This document shows, one piece after another, positions 17,686 to 26,256 of a stretch of 64,000 nucleotides of DNA (positions within the stretch are counted from its first letter, which is position 1; every line of letters starts with the position of its first letter). The DNA is taken from NCBI GenBank assembly GCA_035384565.1, contig DAOOIT010000008.1:59841-123840 (forward strand). Direction: 5' to 3'. Source of the DNA: Planctomycetota bacterium (lineage in GTDB: Bacteria > Planctomycetota > PUPC01 > DSUN01). Below the pieces are notes generated by a model. The model was not told where the DNA came from. It was given only the letters and a program-made list of their open reading frames with translations, and did no database searches. The position numbers and the translations under genes were made by a program.

Positions 17686-18114
17686 TCACAAGTGCCGGAT
17701 CTCCACATCTCCCCATTTCATCCGCAAGTACTCCGCAACGAGCCTGCGGTGGCACTTGTTGGCCTCTGGCTCGCCGCACAGTAAGCAGCCTCTGTCCATC
17801 TCGGCCGGGGCCAACGACTGCTCGGGCCTCCGTTGCTCCAAGAGGGCGTGGAACTGCTGCTCGTATTCGGCCCAGGTCAGCCGTCTTCTCTTGTAGCCGT
17901 CGAGCATCTCCTTGGTAGGGGCAAGCTCAGGCCGGTGAATGTAGTCAATGCCCGCAATTGCTTTGAGGAAATAAGGCAGGTCGGTCTTCTTGGTGAACCC
18001 AGCCAACTGCGACTCGTTGCTCAGCCGAACGTCCACCACTCGCTTTACGCCAGCTTGCCGTAGCGTCTCGAAGAAGCGTTGCGCGCTCTTCTTGGTGAAC
18101 CCAATGGTGAACAC
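17686..18114 (-). CDS. DUF488 family protein (second copy)
   Basis: 142 residues from GTG 18114, placing the conserved FTIGFTKKSAQRFFE at the very N-terminus as is usual in this family. A GTG at 18153, overlapping the upstream stop, would add 13 residues. Family landmarks are VKRVVDVRLSNESQLAGFTK, YIHRPELAPTKEMLD and the cysteine-rich end LLCGEPEANKCHRRLVAEYL. DUF488 proteins are widespread and uncharacterised; the conserved Cys, Glu and CHR residues suggest an enzyme or metal site. It lies 14 nt upstream of the dual-OB gene and 22 nt behind the first DUF488. Confidence 0.85.
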   Translation of the reverse strand: MFTIGFTKKSAQRFFETLRQAGVKRVVDVRLSNESQLAGFTKKTDLPYFLKAIAGIDYIHRPELAPTKEMLDGYKRRRLTWAEYEQQFHALLEQRRPEQSLAPAEMDRGCLLCGEPEANKCHRRLVAEYLRMKWGDVEIRHL

Positions 18115-18136
18115 CGTGATCCCGCCGGTCTGGGCG

Positions 18137-18811
18137 TCACACTGGGTGGTCACGGTCCTGCTCCTTCCTTCCCTGCCGGAAGGCAATCTGCCTCGCACGC
18201 CGCGCATACGCCTTCTCCAGTCTCTCAGATGCTGGGGCTCCCCTATCGAAGAAGCCTGGCTCCAACCCCGCGAGCTTGAGCAAACGCTGCTCGGTATCCT
18301 GGTGGTCCTCGATGCTCCCATCGGCCAGAATGTGTTTGACCTTGATGCCGCGCGCGCGCAAGTGCCGGCATACCAGGATGGTTCGGTGACAGTCCAAGGG
18401 TTCTTTCTCGGCACAAAGTACCGCGATCCTATGGGTCGCCGCCCCCCTCAGGAGCCTCTGGATTCCCCTCTCAAAAGCGGGGCGCGCGGACATCCTCTCG
18501 AAGTCGGCTACTCCGTCCTCATAGCAATCAGGGTCATGCGGCCTTCCGCCGAGTTCCGCGCCGAGAAAGACGTATGCTATCCTGTTCCTCCTCAGGAATG
18601 CCATGAAGGTGGCTCGATTGAACTGAGGATTGTACCTGCTCATGGGGACTGAACGAACGTCTGCGACGGCGGTAATGGAATGCCTTCTGAGCAGTTCGAG
18701 CAACGTCTCTGCCGAATGGTTCGAGTGTCCAATCGTGTACACCTCCGCGCTTGGCAGTGGTCTCTCCTCGGTCCTGCTGGAAAGGGAGGTGGGAGTCAGG
18801 TCTTCCAACAT
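18137..18811 (-). CDS. DUF488 family protein (first copy)
   Basis: 224 residues from ATG 18811. It shows the same fold as its neighbour: VYTIGHSNHSAETLLELL, AVADVRSVPMSRYNPQFN, FLGAELGGRPHD and LLCAEKEPLDCHRTILVCRH. After the core a charged tail of about 60 residues extends to the stop (LEKAYARRARQIAFRQGRKE). The two DUF488 genes are clearly diverged, so this is not a recent duplication. First gene of the DUF488-DUF488-dual-OB cassette. Base composition is visibly less GC-rich than flanking genes, consistent with horizontal acquisition. Confidence 0.87.
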   Translation of the reverse strand: MLEDLTPTSLSSRTEERPLPSAEVYTIGHSNHSAETLLELLRRHSITAVADVRSVPMSRYNPQFNRATFMAFLRRNRIAYVFLGAELGGRPHDPDCYEDGVADFERMSARPAFERGIQRLLRGAATHRIAVLCAEKEPLDCHRTILVCRHLRARGIKVKHILADGSIEDHQDTEQRLLKLAGLEPGFFDRGAPASERLEKAYARRARQIAFRQGRKEQDRDHPV

Positions 18812-18923
18812 CAATCACCACCCCCTTCCCAACTCCAGGCGGGCGGGCTGGGCACACGCAATACACACACTGCCCATCACTCTCGGGCACGGGGCGCGAT
18901 CCTGACGAGCCATCCGCAGAGTC

Positions 18924-18953
18924 ATCTTATGCACCCGGGCAGCGTGGAGTCAA
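18924..18953 (-). promoter_or_regulatory. Promoter for the DUF488/dual-OB cassette
   Basis: Minus-strand TTGACT (18948-18953) and TAAGAT (18924-18929) with an 18-bp spacer, about 110 nt before the first DUF488 start. Confidence 0.45.
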
Positions 18954-19401
18954 GGGGCAACGGATTGCGCGGCTCGCCCTCTGTTTACGGATGGATGGGT
19001 GTCCGAGAACCGTAACATTCAGCCGAGCGGAGTGGGTGACTGCGGTACGGTCTCCGGGCCGTCTCCTGGGCACCCGGTACGGCCTAGAGCACGCACTACG
19101 GACTGCCCGGCCGTCTGAGGTGTGTCAATTGAGGGCAGGGGGCACGGAACCATGCGTCCGCCTGTCGGAGTGCGTGTGCGAAGCACCGCTTTCGGCTGCA
19201 CCCGCGCGAGTTACCCGGATCGCATGAGGTCCGGGGTCTGCGCCTGCGACGCCCGAAGCGGCGCTCTGCGCCGCAGTCCGAAAGGCTCTCGCATCGGACG
19301 CGCCTGGCGAGGCCACCGCCGGCCGCGCCGAGCGAGCTGGATCGTTCCCATGCATGATCCCATGATTCCATGTAATTCCGGCGACACCCCGATCGGGCGG
19401 G
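18954..19401. other. Non-coding stretch, nothing recognised
   Basis: No reading frame here looks protein-coding, and I see no tRNA, repeat or strong hairpin. Composition is lower in GC than the flanks, so it may be part of the segment that brought in the DUF488 cassette. Confidence 0.5.
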
Positions 19402-20508
19402 TCAGCGCATGTACTTGCGCGTGAGGCCGACGATGAAGACGGACATGAGGGCGGCGCCGAGCAGAGCCTCCGCATCGGCCCAGGGCATGAAGTGCTTCTT
19501 CGGCTGGAAGTCGCCGTAGCCCACGGTCGTGAAGGTGACGATGCTGAAGTGCAGGCACTCGAGGCGCGTGGGCTGGTAGCCGGGGTCGCCCCGCGCGTCC
19601 CGCGAGATTCCCGCCACGCCGTAGGCCAGGAAGGCCCACAGGATGATCACGGCCGCCCCCATGACGAGCGCCCGCGCGGGCCGCTCGCCATAGCCGAAAA
19701 TCCACCGGGCGAAGATCAGGTCGAGCAGGCTCCGCCAGAAGCCGAGGCGCCAGGGGCGCCAGCCGTACGTCTGCCGGCGCTTGTGCTCGGCGGCGCATTG
19801 CTCGGCGTAGTGGTAGTCGCCGGCGGCCCCATAGTCGCCCCGCGCGATCGCGGCCTCCTTGGCCAGGCGATAGGCCGTTTCGCCTCCCGAGGGCACGCGG
19901 AAGGGCCGGCGGAGGCCCGTCGGAAGGTCGAAGATGGCGTCGGCGCCCGGCGGCACCGTGGCGTACACGAGGTCCGCGGCGCCGTGGAACACCGAGCCGC
20001 TCAGGTCGGCCCCGCCGTTCAGGGCGGCCCATCGAAAGGAGACGTTCTTCTCGAACACGCTGCGGAAGCGCACGCGGTCGCTGAACCTGGCGCGGACGAA
20101 GCTGGCCTCGTCCACGAAGCGGCTGTGCTCGAAGGTGGCCGCCTGGTGGAACTCGCAGCCGTCGAAGGCCGCGGGCCCGCCGAAGACCACGTGCTGGAAA
20201 TCGGCTTGCCCGTGGAAGACGGCCTGGGTGAACTTGGCCTGGCCGGCGAACGTGGCGTGGCTGAACGCGACGGGGAATCGGAAGCTCGTGCCCTCGAAGC
20301 CCTTGCCGTCGGGGTCGGGCGGAAAGTGCCAGCCGGAGTAGTTCGGGGCGGCTTGCGCGGTCTCGTGGCGGGCGCGCCGCCAGAAGGCGCGGGCGTCGTG
20401 CTCGTCCTCGCCGTTGGCGGGGGAGTGGCACAGGCACAGGCGGTTGGGGTCGCGCCCCCAGGCCGGCTCTGAGCAGCCCTCATACGAGCAGGTCTTGTCG
20501 TCCCACAT
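19402..20508 (-). CDS. Pentapeptide-like repeat protein fused to a two-TM potassium-type channel
   Basis: 368 residues from ATG 20508, with GGAG 6 nt upstream. The N-terminus has a small Cys/His cluster (CSYEGCSEPAWGRDPNRLCL) that could bind zinc. Residues about 70-170 are irregular AxFxxA-type pentapeptide repeats (FSHATFAGQAKFTQAVFHG, FEHSRFVDEASFVRARF). The C-terminal part has two hydrophobic helices around a pore loop with the selectivity filter TTVGYGDF. Ion channels of this class pass K+; the repeat domain may sense or bind a partner. It ends just after the second helix (MSVFIVGLTRKYMR). Confidence 0.87.
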   Translation of the reverse strand: MWDDKTCSYEGCSEPAWGRDPNRLCLCHSPANGEDEHDARAFWRRARHETAQAAPNYSGWHFPPDPDGKGFEGTSFRFPVAFSHATFAGQAKFTQAVFHGQADFQHVVFGGPAAFDGCEFHQAATFEHSRFVDEASFVRARFSDRVRFRSVFEKNVSFRWAALNGGADLSGSVFHGAADLVYATVPPGADAIFDLPTGLRRPFRVPSGGETAYRLAKEAAIARGDYGAAGDYHYAEQCAAEHKRRQTYGWRPWRLGFWRSLLDLIFARWIFGYGERPARALVMGAAVIILWAFLAYGVAGISRDARGDPGYQPTRLECLHFSIVTFTTVGYGDFQPKKHFMPWADAEALLGAALMSVFIVGLTRKYMR

Positions 20509-20562
20509 CGCGCTCTCCACCGTGCATGCGCCGGCCGCAAGCCACCGGCCGAGGTTTTCCTG

Positions 20563-20590
20563 ATGGTAGCAGACTCGGCTGCCATGTCAA
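20563..20590 (-). promoter_or_regulatory. Promoter for the channel gene
   Basis: Minus-strand TTGACA (20585-20590) and TACCAT (20563-20568), 16-bp spacer. Confidence 0.5.
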
Positions 20591-20667
20591 GCGCCTTGGC
20601 CGCTTCGCGTTCCAGCGACACGCCGCTCCGGGCGAATCCGGGCGAGAGGCAAGGCCGGGCGCGTTGC

Positions 20668-20696
20668 TTGACTCTGGGGGAGGGCGAGACTACAAT
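20668..20696 (+). promoter_or_regulatory. Promoter for nadC
   Basis: TTGACT (20668-20673) and TACAAT (20691-20696), 17-bp spacer, about 40 nt before the GTG start. Confidence 0.6.
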
Positions 20697-20735
20697 CCGT
20701 TGCGGCCCACGAGAGTGCGGGAGCCGAGGAGAGTC

Positions 20736-21614
20736 GTGGCGAAACTGCGGCTGGAAGTCGAACTGGTCGGCGGGTTTCTGGAGGCGGCGCTGGCCGAGGA
20801 TATCGGCCCGGGCGATGTCACGTCGGCCGCCGTCCTCCCGCCCGAGGCGTTTGCGCGCGGGGCGTTCGTGGCGCGCGAGCCGGGCGTGCTGGCGGGCGGG
20901 CCGCTGCTTGCCCCCCTCTTCCGCCGCCTCGATAAGGCCGTGCAGACCACGCTGCTGAAGGACGACGGCGACGCCCTGGCGGCGGGCGATGCCATCGCCA
21001 CGGTGAGCGGCCCGGCCCGCGCGATCCTGGCAGGCGAGCGGGTGGCGCTGAACCTCCTTCAGCGGCTGTGCGGCATCGCCTCGATGACCCGCCGATTCGT
21101 CGAGCGGGCCGCGCCGCACGGGGCGAAAATCCTCGACACGCGCAAGACCACGCCGGGGTGGCGCTTCCTCGAGAAATACGCCGTCCGGGCCGGCGGCGGC
21201 ATGAACCACCGGATGGGCCTCTACGACCAGGTGCTCATCAAGGACAACCACCTGCTCGTGGCTGAACAGCGCTGGCCCGGCCGCGCCGTGGCCGGCGCCA
21301 TCGAGGCGGCGCGAGCCGCATCGGGCGGCCTGCGCATCGAGGTCGAGGCCGACACCCTCGACCAGGTGCGCCAGGCCCTCGAGGCGGGTGCCGACATCAT
21401 CCTCCTCGACAACATGACCGACGACCAGATGCGCCAGGCGGTGGCCCTGGCCCGCACCTGCGAGCCGCGGCCGATTCTCGAGGCCTCGGGCGGCGTCACC
21501 GAGGCCCGCGTCGAGGCCATCGCCGCGACGGGGGTAGACTGGATCTCGGTCGGCGCCCTCACGCACTCGCCCCGAGCGCTCGATATCGCTCTGGACCTCG
21601 AGCCGCCCGCCTGA
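20736..21614 (+). CDS. nadC: Nicotinate-nucleotide pyrophosphorylase (carboxylating)
   Basis: 292 residues from GTG 20736, with GAGGAG upstream. It converts quinolinate and PRPP to nicotinate mononucleotide, the step that commits de novo NAD synthesis. Diagnostic motifs are AEDIGPGDVTS near the N-terminus, LNLLQRLCGIAS, TRKTTPGWRFLEKYAV, GGGMNHRMGLYDQVLIKDNH, IEVEADTLDQ and ILLDNMTDDQM, then LEASGGVTEARVEAIAATGV. Length and order match the family. It stands first in a plus-strand run with the YchF-like GTPase and two glycosyltransferases. Confidence 0.96.
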   Translation: MAKLRLEVELVGGFLEAALAEDIGPGDVTSAAVLPPEAFARGAFVAREPGVLAGGPLLAPLFRRLDKAVQTTLLKDDGDALAAGDAIATVSGPARAILAGERVALNLLQRLCGIASMTRRFVERAAPHGAKILDTRKTTPGWRFLEKYAVRAGGGMNHRMGLYDQVLIKDNHLLVAEQRWPGRAVAGAIEAARAASGGLRIEVEADTLDQVRQALEAGADIILLDNMTDDQMRQAVALARTCEPRPILEASGGVTEARVEAIAATGVDWISVGALTHSPRALDIALDLEPPA

Positions 21615-21678
21615 GACACCGCTGGAACCGCCGGGCGGCCCCGCCCGCGAAACACGCGAAAGGACGCGAAACGAGAAG

Positions 21679-22749
21679 ATGCGAATCGCCATCATCGGCC
21701 TGCCGCAATCCGGCAAGACCACGCTGTTCGACGCCCTGACGGGCCGCCAGGACGACCCCGGCGCCTATGCCGCGCCCGGCTCGGTGCAGGTGGGGGTGGC
21801 CCACGTGCGCGACCCGCGCGTCGCCGCCATCGCCGAGATCGTGAAGCCCAGGAAGACGACCTATGCGGCCATCGAGTTCGTGGACCTGGCCGGCCTCTTC
21901 GCCACGGAGCGTCCCGACCCCGACTCGGCGGGCGCGCTGCGCGACGCCGACGGCCTGGTGAAGGTGCTCCGGGCCTTCGAGAACCCCGGCGTGCCGCCGC
22001 ACAAGGGCGCCGTGGACGCGCGCCGCGACCTCGAGGAGATCGACTCCGATCTCTTCATTCTGGACCTCGACATCCTGGAGCGGCGCATCGAGCGCCTGCG
22101 CGTGAGCGTCAAGAAGCCCACGCCGCGCCAGGAAGGCGAGAAGGTCGAGCTGGCCCTCCTCGAGCGCTGCCACGCGCACCTCCAGGCCCACGGCTCGCTC
22201 AGCCGCTTCGCCGCGACCGCGGAGGAGGAGAAGGCGCTGAAGTGCTTCTGCTTCCTCACGCAGAAGCCCAGCGCCATCGTCGTCAACATCGGCGAGACGC
22301 AGATCGGCGACGGCGCGGCGGCCCTGGCCTGCCTCGGCCAGCGGCACGAGCCGACGCTGGCCGTCGCCGCTGCCATCGAGAAGGAGCTGCTGGCCCTCGA
22401 CCCCGCCGAGCGCGCGCCGTTCCTCCAGGACCTCGGCCTCGCCGAGCTGAGCGCCCAGAAGGTCCTCGCGGCCGTCCTGGCGGCCCTCGACCAGATCACC
22501 TTCTTCACCGCGGGCGAGAAGGAGCTGCGCGCCTGGCTCATTCCGCGGGGCACCACGGCGGTGGAGGCGGCGGGCTGCGTGCACACCGATCTCGCCCGAG
22601 GCTTCATTCGCGCCGAGGTCATCTCCGCCGCCGACTTCCTCCAGTTCGGCGGCTGGAAGGACTGCCGCTCGCACGGCAAGGAGCGCCTGGAGGGGCGGGA
22701 CTACGTGGTTCAGGATGGCGATGTGATCAACATCCGGTTCAGCGTGTGA
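21679..22749 (+). CDS. YchF/OBG-family GTPase or ATPase with TGS domain
   Basis: 356 residues. The P-loop is GLPQSGKTTLFDAL (residues 7-20), a variant of the usual GxPNVGKST. Switch and G3 region reads FVDLAGLFA, and the fourth motif is VVNIGE, where YchF proteins also depart from NKxD. The C-terminus is a TGS-like domain (LRAWLIPRGTTAVEAAG, VISAADFLQFGGWKD, VQDGDVINIRFSV). YchF proteins bind ribosomes and hydrolyse ATP. The altered P-loop and hydrophobic switch make this a divergent member. Start is the ATG after a weak ribosome-binding site. Confidence 0.82.
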   Translation: MRIAIIGLPQSGKTTLFDALTGRQDDPGAYAAPGSVQVGVAHVRDPRVAAIAEIVKPRKTTYAAIEFVDLAGLFATERPDPDSAGALRDADGLVKVLRAFENPGVPPHKGAVDARRDLEEIDSDLFILDLDILERRIERLRVSVKKPTPRQEGEKVELALLERCHAHLQAHGSLSRFAATAEEEKALKCFCFLTQKPSAIVVNIGETQIGDGAAALACLGQRHEPTLAVAAAIEKELLALDPAERAPFLQDLGLAELSAQKVLAAVLAALDQITFFTAGEKELRAWLIPRGTTAVEAAGCVHTDLARGFIRAEVISAADFLQFGGWKDCRSHGKERLEGRDYVVQDGDVINIRFSV

Positions 22750-22852
22750 GCGCCCGGGATGCGTGACACGTGAGAAGGCGAACGGCGGCGCAACTCTTCC
22801 GCCTGGCTTCTCACGCATCACGCATCGCGTATCACGCGGTCGGGGTGGTTCC

Positions 22853-23974
22853 ATGCGTGTCGCCATCAACGCCCTGCTGCTCTCCGGCCGCTTCTCGGGC
22901 GTCGAGAAGGCGATCCACGCGCTCCTGCGGCACGTGGGCGCCGGGGCCGGTGCGGGCGACGAGTTCGTGGCGCTGGTGGGCCGCGACTTCGACGAGCGGG
23001 TGCTCAACGGCGCGCGCATCGGCATCGAGCGGCTCCCGGTGTCCAATCGCTCGCGGGTTCTCCGCATCGCTTACGAGGAGCGATTCCTGCGGCGACGGCT
23101 GAAGGGCTTCGACCTGTTTCACGCGCCCGGCTACGTGGCGCCGAGCCCTCTCCCCTGCCCCACCGTGCTGACGATCTACGACCTGGTGGCGCTCACCCAT
23201 CCCGGCCTGGCTAGGCGGTCGAACGCCTTGCACTACCGCTGGCGCCTGCCGCGCTCGGCTCGGGCCGCGGCGCGGATCATGGTGCCCCTGGAGTGCGTGG
23301 CGCGGCAGGTCGTCGAGCGGCTGGGCGTCGAGCGCGAGCGGGTGCGCGTCGTGCCCCTCGGCGTGGACGCCCACCTCAAGCCGCCCTCGCTCGATGACCG
23401 GGCGCGCGTGCGGGCACGCCACCATCTCGCCCGCCCCTATATCCTGTTCGTCGGCAACGTCGAGCCGAAGAAGAGCCTGCCGACGCTGCTGCGCGCCTTC
23501 GCCGCGCTCAAGCGCGAGGGCCAGCCGCACGAGCTGGTCATCGCAGGCAAGCGCGGCTGGAAGTGCCGCGGCACCTTCGCCCTCCCCGCCGAGCTGGGGG
23601 TGGAGGGCGACGTGCGCTTCCTCGGCTACGTCAAGGAGAGCGACCTTGCCGGCCTCTACGGCGGCGCCGAGCTCTTCGCCTTCCCCTCAATCGTCGAGGG
23701 CTTCGGGCTGCCGCCCCTGGAGGCCATGGCCTGCGGCACGCCCGTCGTGACCTCCGATGCCGAGGCGCTTCTGGAGTCCACCGGCGACGCGGCGGAACAT
23801 GTCCCCGCCCGCGACCCTGAGGCCCTGGCCGACGCCATGCGGCGGGTGCTCGGCGAAGCGGCGCTGCGCGAGCGCCTCCGCGCCGCCGGCTTCGCCCGCG
23901 CCGCCCAGTTCACCTGGCCCCGTACCGCCGAGCGGACGCGCGCTGTCTACCGGGAGGCGCTGACATGCGGATAG
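22853..23974 (+). CDS. GT4-family glycosyltransferase
   Basis: 373 residues from ATG 22853. A GT-B fold enzyme: N-terminal acceptor half begins MRVAINALLLSGRFSGVEKA and contains FHAPGYVAPSPLPCPTVLT. The C-terminal donor half has PYILFVGNVEPKKSLPTLL and the nucleotide-sugar signature FPSIVEGFGLPPLEAMACGT, with the conserved Glu pair. It should transfer a sugar from an NDP donor, probably in surface polysaccharide assembly. Its last 10 bases overlap the next glycosyltransferase, so the pair is co-translated. Confidence 0.9.
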   Translation: MRVAINALLLSGRFSGVEKAIHALLRHVGAGAGAGDEFVALVGRDFDERVLNGARIGIERLPVSNRSRVLRIAYEERFLRRRLKGFDLFHAPGYVAPSPLPCPTVLTIYDLVALTHPGLARRSNALHYRWRLPRSARAAARIMVPLECVARQVVERLGVERERVRVVPLGVDAHLKPPSLDDRARVRARHHLARPYILFVGNVEPKKSLPTLLRAFAALKREGQPHELVIAGKRGWKCRGTFALPAELGVEGDVRFLGYVKESDLAGLYGGAELFAFPSIVEGFGLPPLEAMACGTPVVTSDAEALLESTGDAAEHVPARDPEALADAMRRVLGEAALRERLRAAGFARAAQFTWPRTAERTRAVYREALTCG

Positions 23975-25146
23975 CCTGCGTCGTCGGCACCTATCCCTGC
24001 GGGTCCGAGACGTTCATCGAGCGCGAGATCGAGGCGCTGGCGGCGCGCGGCCACGAGGTTGCCGTCTTCCCGCTCTGGCGCGCGCAGGGCGCCCAGGCGG
24101 CGACGCCGCCCGGGCGGCACGTGGAGCGGTGCAGCGCCTGGTCGCCGTGGGGCGAGATGGCCGCGATGGGGGCGAGCATCCGCTGGCAGTTCCGCCTGCT
24201 TGCGCACCTTCCGCGCGAGGGGCGAGCCGCCTGGCGTGCCCTGGTGGGCCGCGGCCTGGCGTTCGAGATGGCGCAGCGTATGCGGCGCCAGGGCATCGAG
24301 CGGGTGCACGCGCACTTCGGCAACGCCCCCTCGACCTTCGGCTGGTTCGCCGCCGATGTTGCCGGGCTGCCCTTCAGTTTCGCGGTGCACGCGCGGGACG
24401 TGTTTGCCGAGGCGGAGTTCTTCGCGGCCAAGGCGCGAGCAGCGGACAGGATCATCGCGTGCAACTCGGCGGTTGCGAAGCGCGCGGCAGAGTTGGTGCG
24501 CGAGGCCGACAGGGCGAAGATCGCGCTCGTGCCCCACGGTCTGCCCCTCGGCCGCTATCCGTTCCGCGCCGAGCTGCCGAGGGGCGAGCCGCTCGTCCTG
24601 GGCGTCGGGCGCTTTGTCGAGAAGAAGGGCTTTGCCTGCTTCGTCGAAGCCGTGGCCGCACTGCGCCGGCGGGGCCGCCCGGTCCGTTGCTGGCTCATCG
24701 GCGACGGCCCCGAGCGGAGGGCGCTCGAGCGCCAGATCGCCCAACTGGCCGTCGGCGACGCGGTCGAGATCAGGGGCTGGCTGCCGCAGGAGGAGCTGGC
24801 GAAGGCATATGGTCAGGCAGCCGCTCTCGTCGCCCCCAGCGTGGCCGCTCGCGATGGCGATATGGACGGGTTGCCGAACGTGGTGGTCGAGGCGGCGGCG
24901 CTGGGCGTGCCGCTGGTGACGACCGACGTGGGCGGCCTGCCCGACCTCGTGCGCGACGGAGAGACGGGTCTGGTGGCAAAGCCTGGCGATGCGGCCGACC
25001 TTGCAGCCAGGATCGAGGCGGTGCTGGGCGACCCTGCCGCGGCCCTCACCCGCGCCCGCCGTGCCCGCGAGGCGGTGGAGGCCCGGCACGATGAGGCGAA
25101 GACAATCCCGCAGCTCATAGCCGCCTTGGGAACCAATGCGAGGTAG
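23965..25146 (+). CDS. GT4-family glycosyltransferase (WcaL/colanic-acid type)
   Basis: 393 residues. The start ATG lies inside the end of the preceding glycosyltransferase. It begins MRIACVVGTYPCGSETFIER, typical of the WcaL-like subgroup, followed by HAHFGNAPSTFGWFAA, FSFAVHARDVF and the donor-site block DGLPNVVVEAAALGVPLVTT. It probably adds a sugar to a lipid-linked or exported glycan alongside its partner. The stop is 2 nt from the cruciform at 25149, which is the likely end of this transcript. Confidence 0.9.
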   Translation: MRIACVVGTYPCGSETFIEREIEALAARGHEVAVFPLWRAQGAQAATPPGRHVERCSAWSPWGEMAAMGASIRWQFRLLAHLPREGRAAWRALVGRGLAFEMAQRMRRQGIERVHAHFGNAPSTFGWFAADVAGLPFSFAVHARDVFAEAEFFAAKARAADRIIACNSAVAKRAAELVREADRAKIALVPHGLPLGRYPFRAELPRGEPLVLGVGRFVEKKGFACFVEAVAALRRRGRPVRCWLIGDGPERRALERQIAQLAVGDAVEIRGWLPQEELAKAYGQAAALVAPSVAARDGDMDGLPNVVVEAAALGVPLVTTDVGGLPDLVRDGETGLVAKPGDAADLAARIEAVLGDPAAALTRARRAREAVEARHDEAKTIPQLIAALGTNAR

Positions 25147-25148
25147 CC

Positions 25149-25201
25149 GGGAGTGTGGGGGAGGAGCCCTTTCTGGCAGAAAGGGCTCCTCCCCCACTCC
25201 C
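25149..25201 (+). terminator. 24-bp hairpin after the glycosyltransferase operon
   Basis: The left arm 25149-25174 and right arm 25178-25201 pair fully except for a 2-nt bulge, with a 3-nt loop. It starts 2 nt after the stop codon. No U-tract follows. Confidence 0.6.
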
Positions 25202-25346
25202 CCTTCTCCCAAAGACTCTTGGATTGGGGCTGCGGCGGTCGAGCCCGCTCGACGGGGACGGTTCTCCCACCAACCAAAGACGCGCCCCATGCGGACGGCC
25301 CAGCTCAACCGCCGCAGCCCCAGTTCAGGAGTTCTTGAGGAGGGGT

Positions 25347-25382
25347 GTGGGGAGGAACTTCTTGCAAGAAGTTCCTCCCCAC
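25347..25382 (-). terminator. Perfect 36-bp palindrome after accD
   Basis: The 36 bases equal their own reverse complement, with GC at the centre. It lies 6 nt beyond the accD stop and probably ends that operon. Confidence 0.6.
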
Positions 25383-25388
25383 GTCTTA

Positions 25389-26231
25389 TCAGGTTGCGGT
25401 GGGCTTGCCGTTGAAGACAGGCTTGCAGTAGTCGAGGAGGAGGGCGAGTTCGCGCCGCAGGTCCTTGCGGTGGATGATGCGGTCGAGGAAGCCATGCTCG
25501 AGCATGAACTCGGCGGTCTGGAAGCCGGGGGGCAGCTCGGCCTTGAGGGTCTGCTGGATGACCCGCGCGCCGGTGAAGCCGATGAGGGCCTTGGGCTCGG
25601 CCACGATGATGTCGCCCAGCGAGGCGAAGCTGGCCATGACGCCGGCGTAGGTGGGATTGGTGAGGACGGCGATGTAGACCCCGCCCTGGTCGCGGTAGCG
25701 GCGAGCGGCGGCCGAGGTCTTGATCATCTGCATCAGGGAGAGGCAGCCTTCCTGCATGCGCGCGCCGCCCGAGGCGCAGAAAATGATGATGGGCAGCCGC
25801 AGCTCGGCCGCGTGCTCGAAGGCGCGCGTGATCTTCTCGCCCACCACGGAACCCATCGAGGCCATGATGAACCGCGAGTCCATCAAGGCCACATAGGTTT
25901 CACGCCCGTCAATCTTCGCGCGGCCGCTCACCACCGCGTCCTTCAGCCCGGTGGCCTGCTGCATCTCCCGAAGGCGCTCGGCGTACGGCATGCGGTCCAC
26001 GAACTTCAGCGGGTCGGTGGGGGCGATATCGGCGTCGGCCTCCTGGAACGAACCCTCGTCCAGGAGGATGCGGATGCGCTGCGGCGCGGTGAGGGAGAAG
26101 TGGTATTGGCACTTGGGGCAGACCCAGAGGGCCTGCTCCACCTCGCGCTTGTAGACCATCTTCCCGCAGGCGTCGCACTTCATCCAGAGGCCGTCGGGAA
26201 TGGTCGAGCGTCGCTTGCTCATCCAGGGCAT
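25389..26231 (-). CDS. accD: Acetyl-CoA carboxylase, carboxyltransferase beta subunit
   Basis: 280 residues. The N-terminal zinc ribbon has four Cys (KCDACGKMVYK and WVCPKCQYHF). The crotonase-like carboxyltransferase core has VALMDSRFIMASMGSVVGEK, the oxyanion-hole region IIFCASGGARMQEG, and VLTNPTYAGVMASFASLGD. AccD with AccA moves the carboxyl group from carboxybiotin to acetyl-CoA, the first step of fatty acid synthesis. accA is not in the window. It is the last gene of gap-pgk-rpe-unknown-accD on the minus strand. Confidence 0.96.
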   Translation of the reverse strand: MPWMSKRRSTIPDGLWMKCDACGKMVYKREVEQALWVCPKCQYHFSLTAPQRIRILLDEGSFQEADADIAPTDPLKFVDRMPYAERLREMQQATGLKDAVVSGRAKIDGRETYVALMDSRFIMASMGSVVGEKITRAFEHAAELRLPIIIFCASGGARMQEGCLSLMQMIKTSAAARRYRDQGGVYIAVLTNPTYAGVMASFASLGDIIVAEPKALIGFTGARVIQQTLKAELPPGFQTAEFMLEHGFLDRIIHRKDLRRELALLLDYCKPVFNGKPTAT

Positions 26232-26256
26232 GGGTCAGGGACTCCCTGCGGGAAGC

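Larger units (their letters stand above)
25149..25382. repeat. Large composite cruciform between convergent genes
   Basis: Three nested inverted repeats occupy 234 bp. The left hairpin is 25149-25201 and the right one 25347-25382. Between them GGGGCTGCGGCGGTCGAGC (25226-25244) pairs with 25303-25321 (18 of 19 exact plus one G-T), and the pairing extends imperfectly outward to 25215 and 25335. There is no gene inside. It separates the glycosyltransferase pair from accD. Confidence 0.85.

Noticed and set aside
18890..19401. Possible tRNA or small gene in the 450-bp spacer
   Set aside because: No cloverleaf, no T-loop GGTTCGAATCC-type sequence and no coding-like frame.
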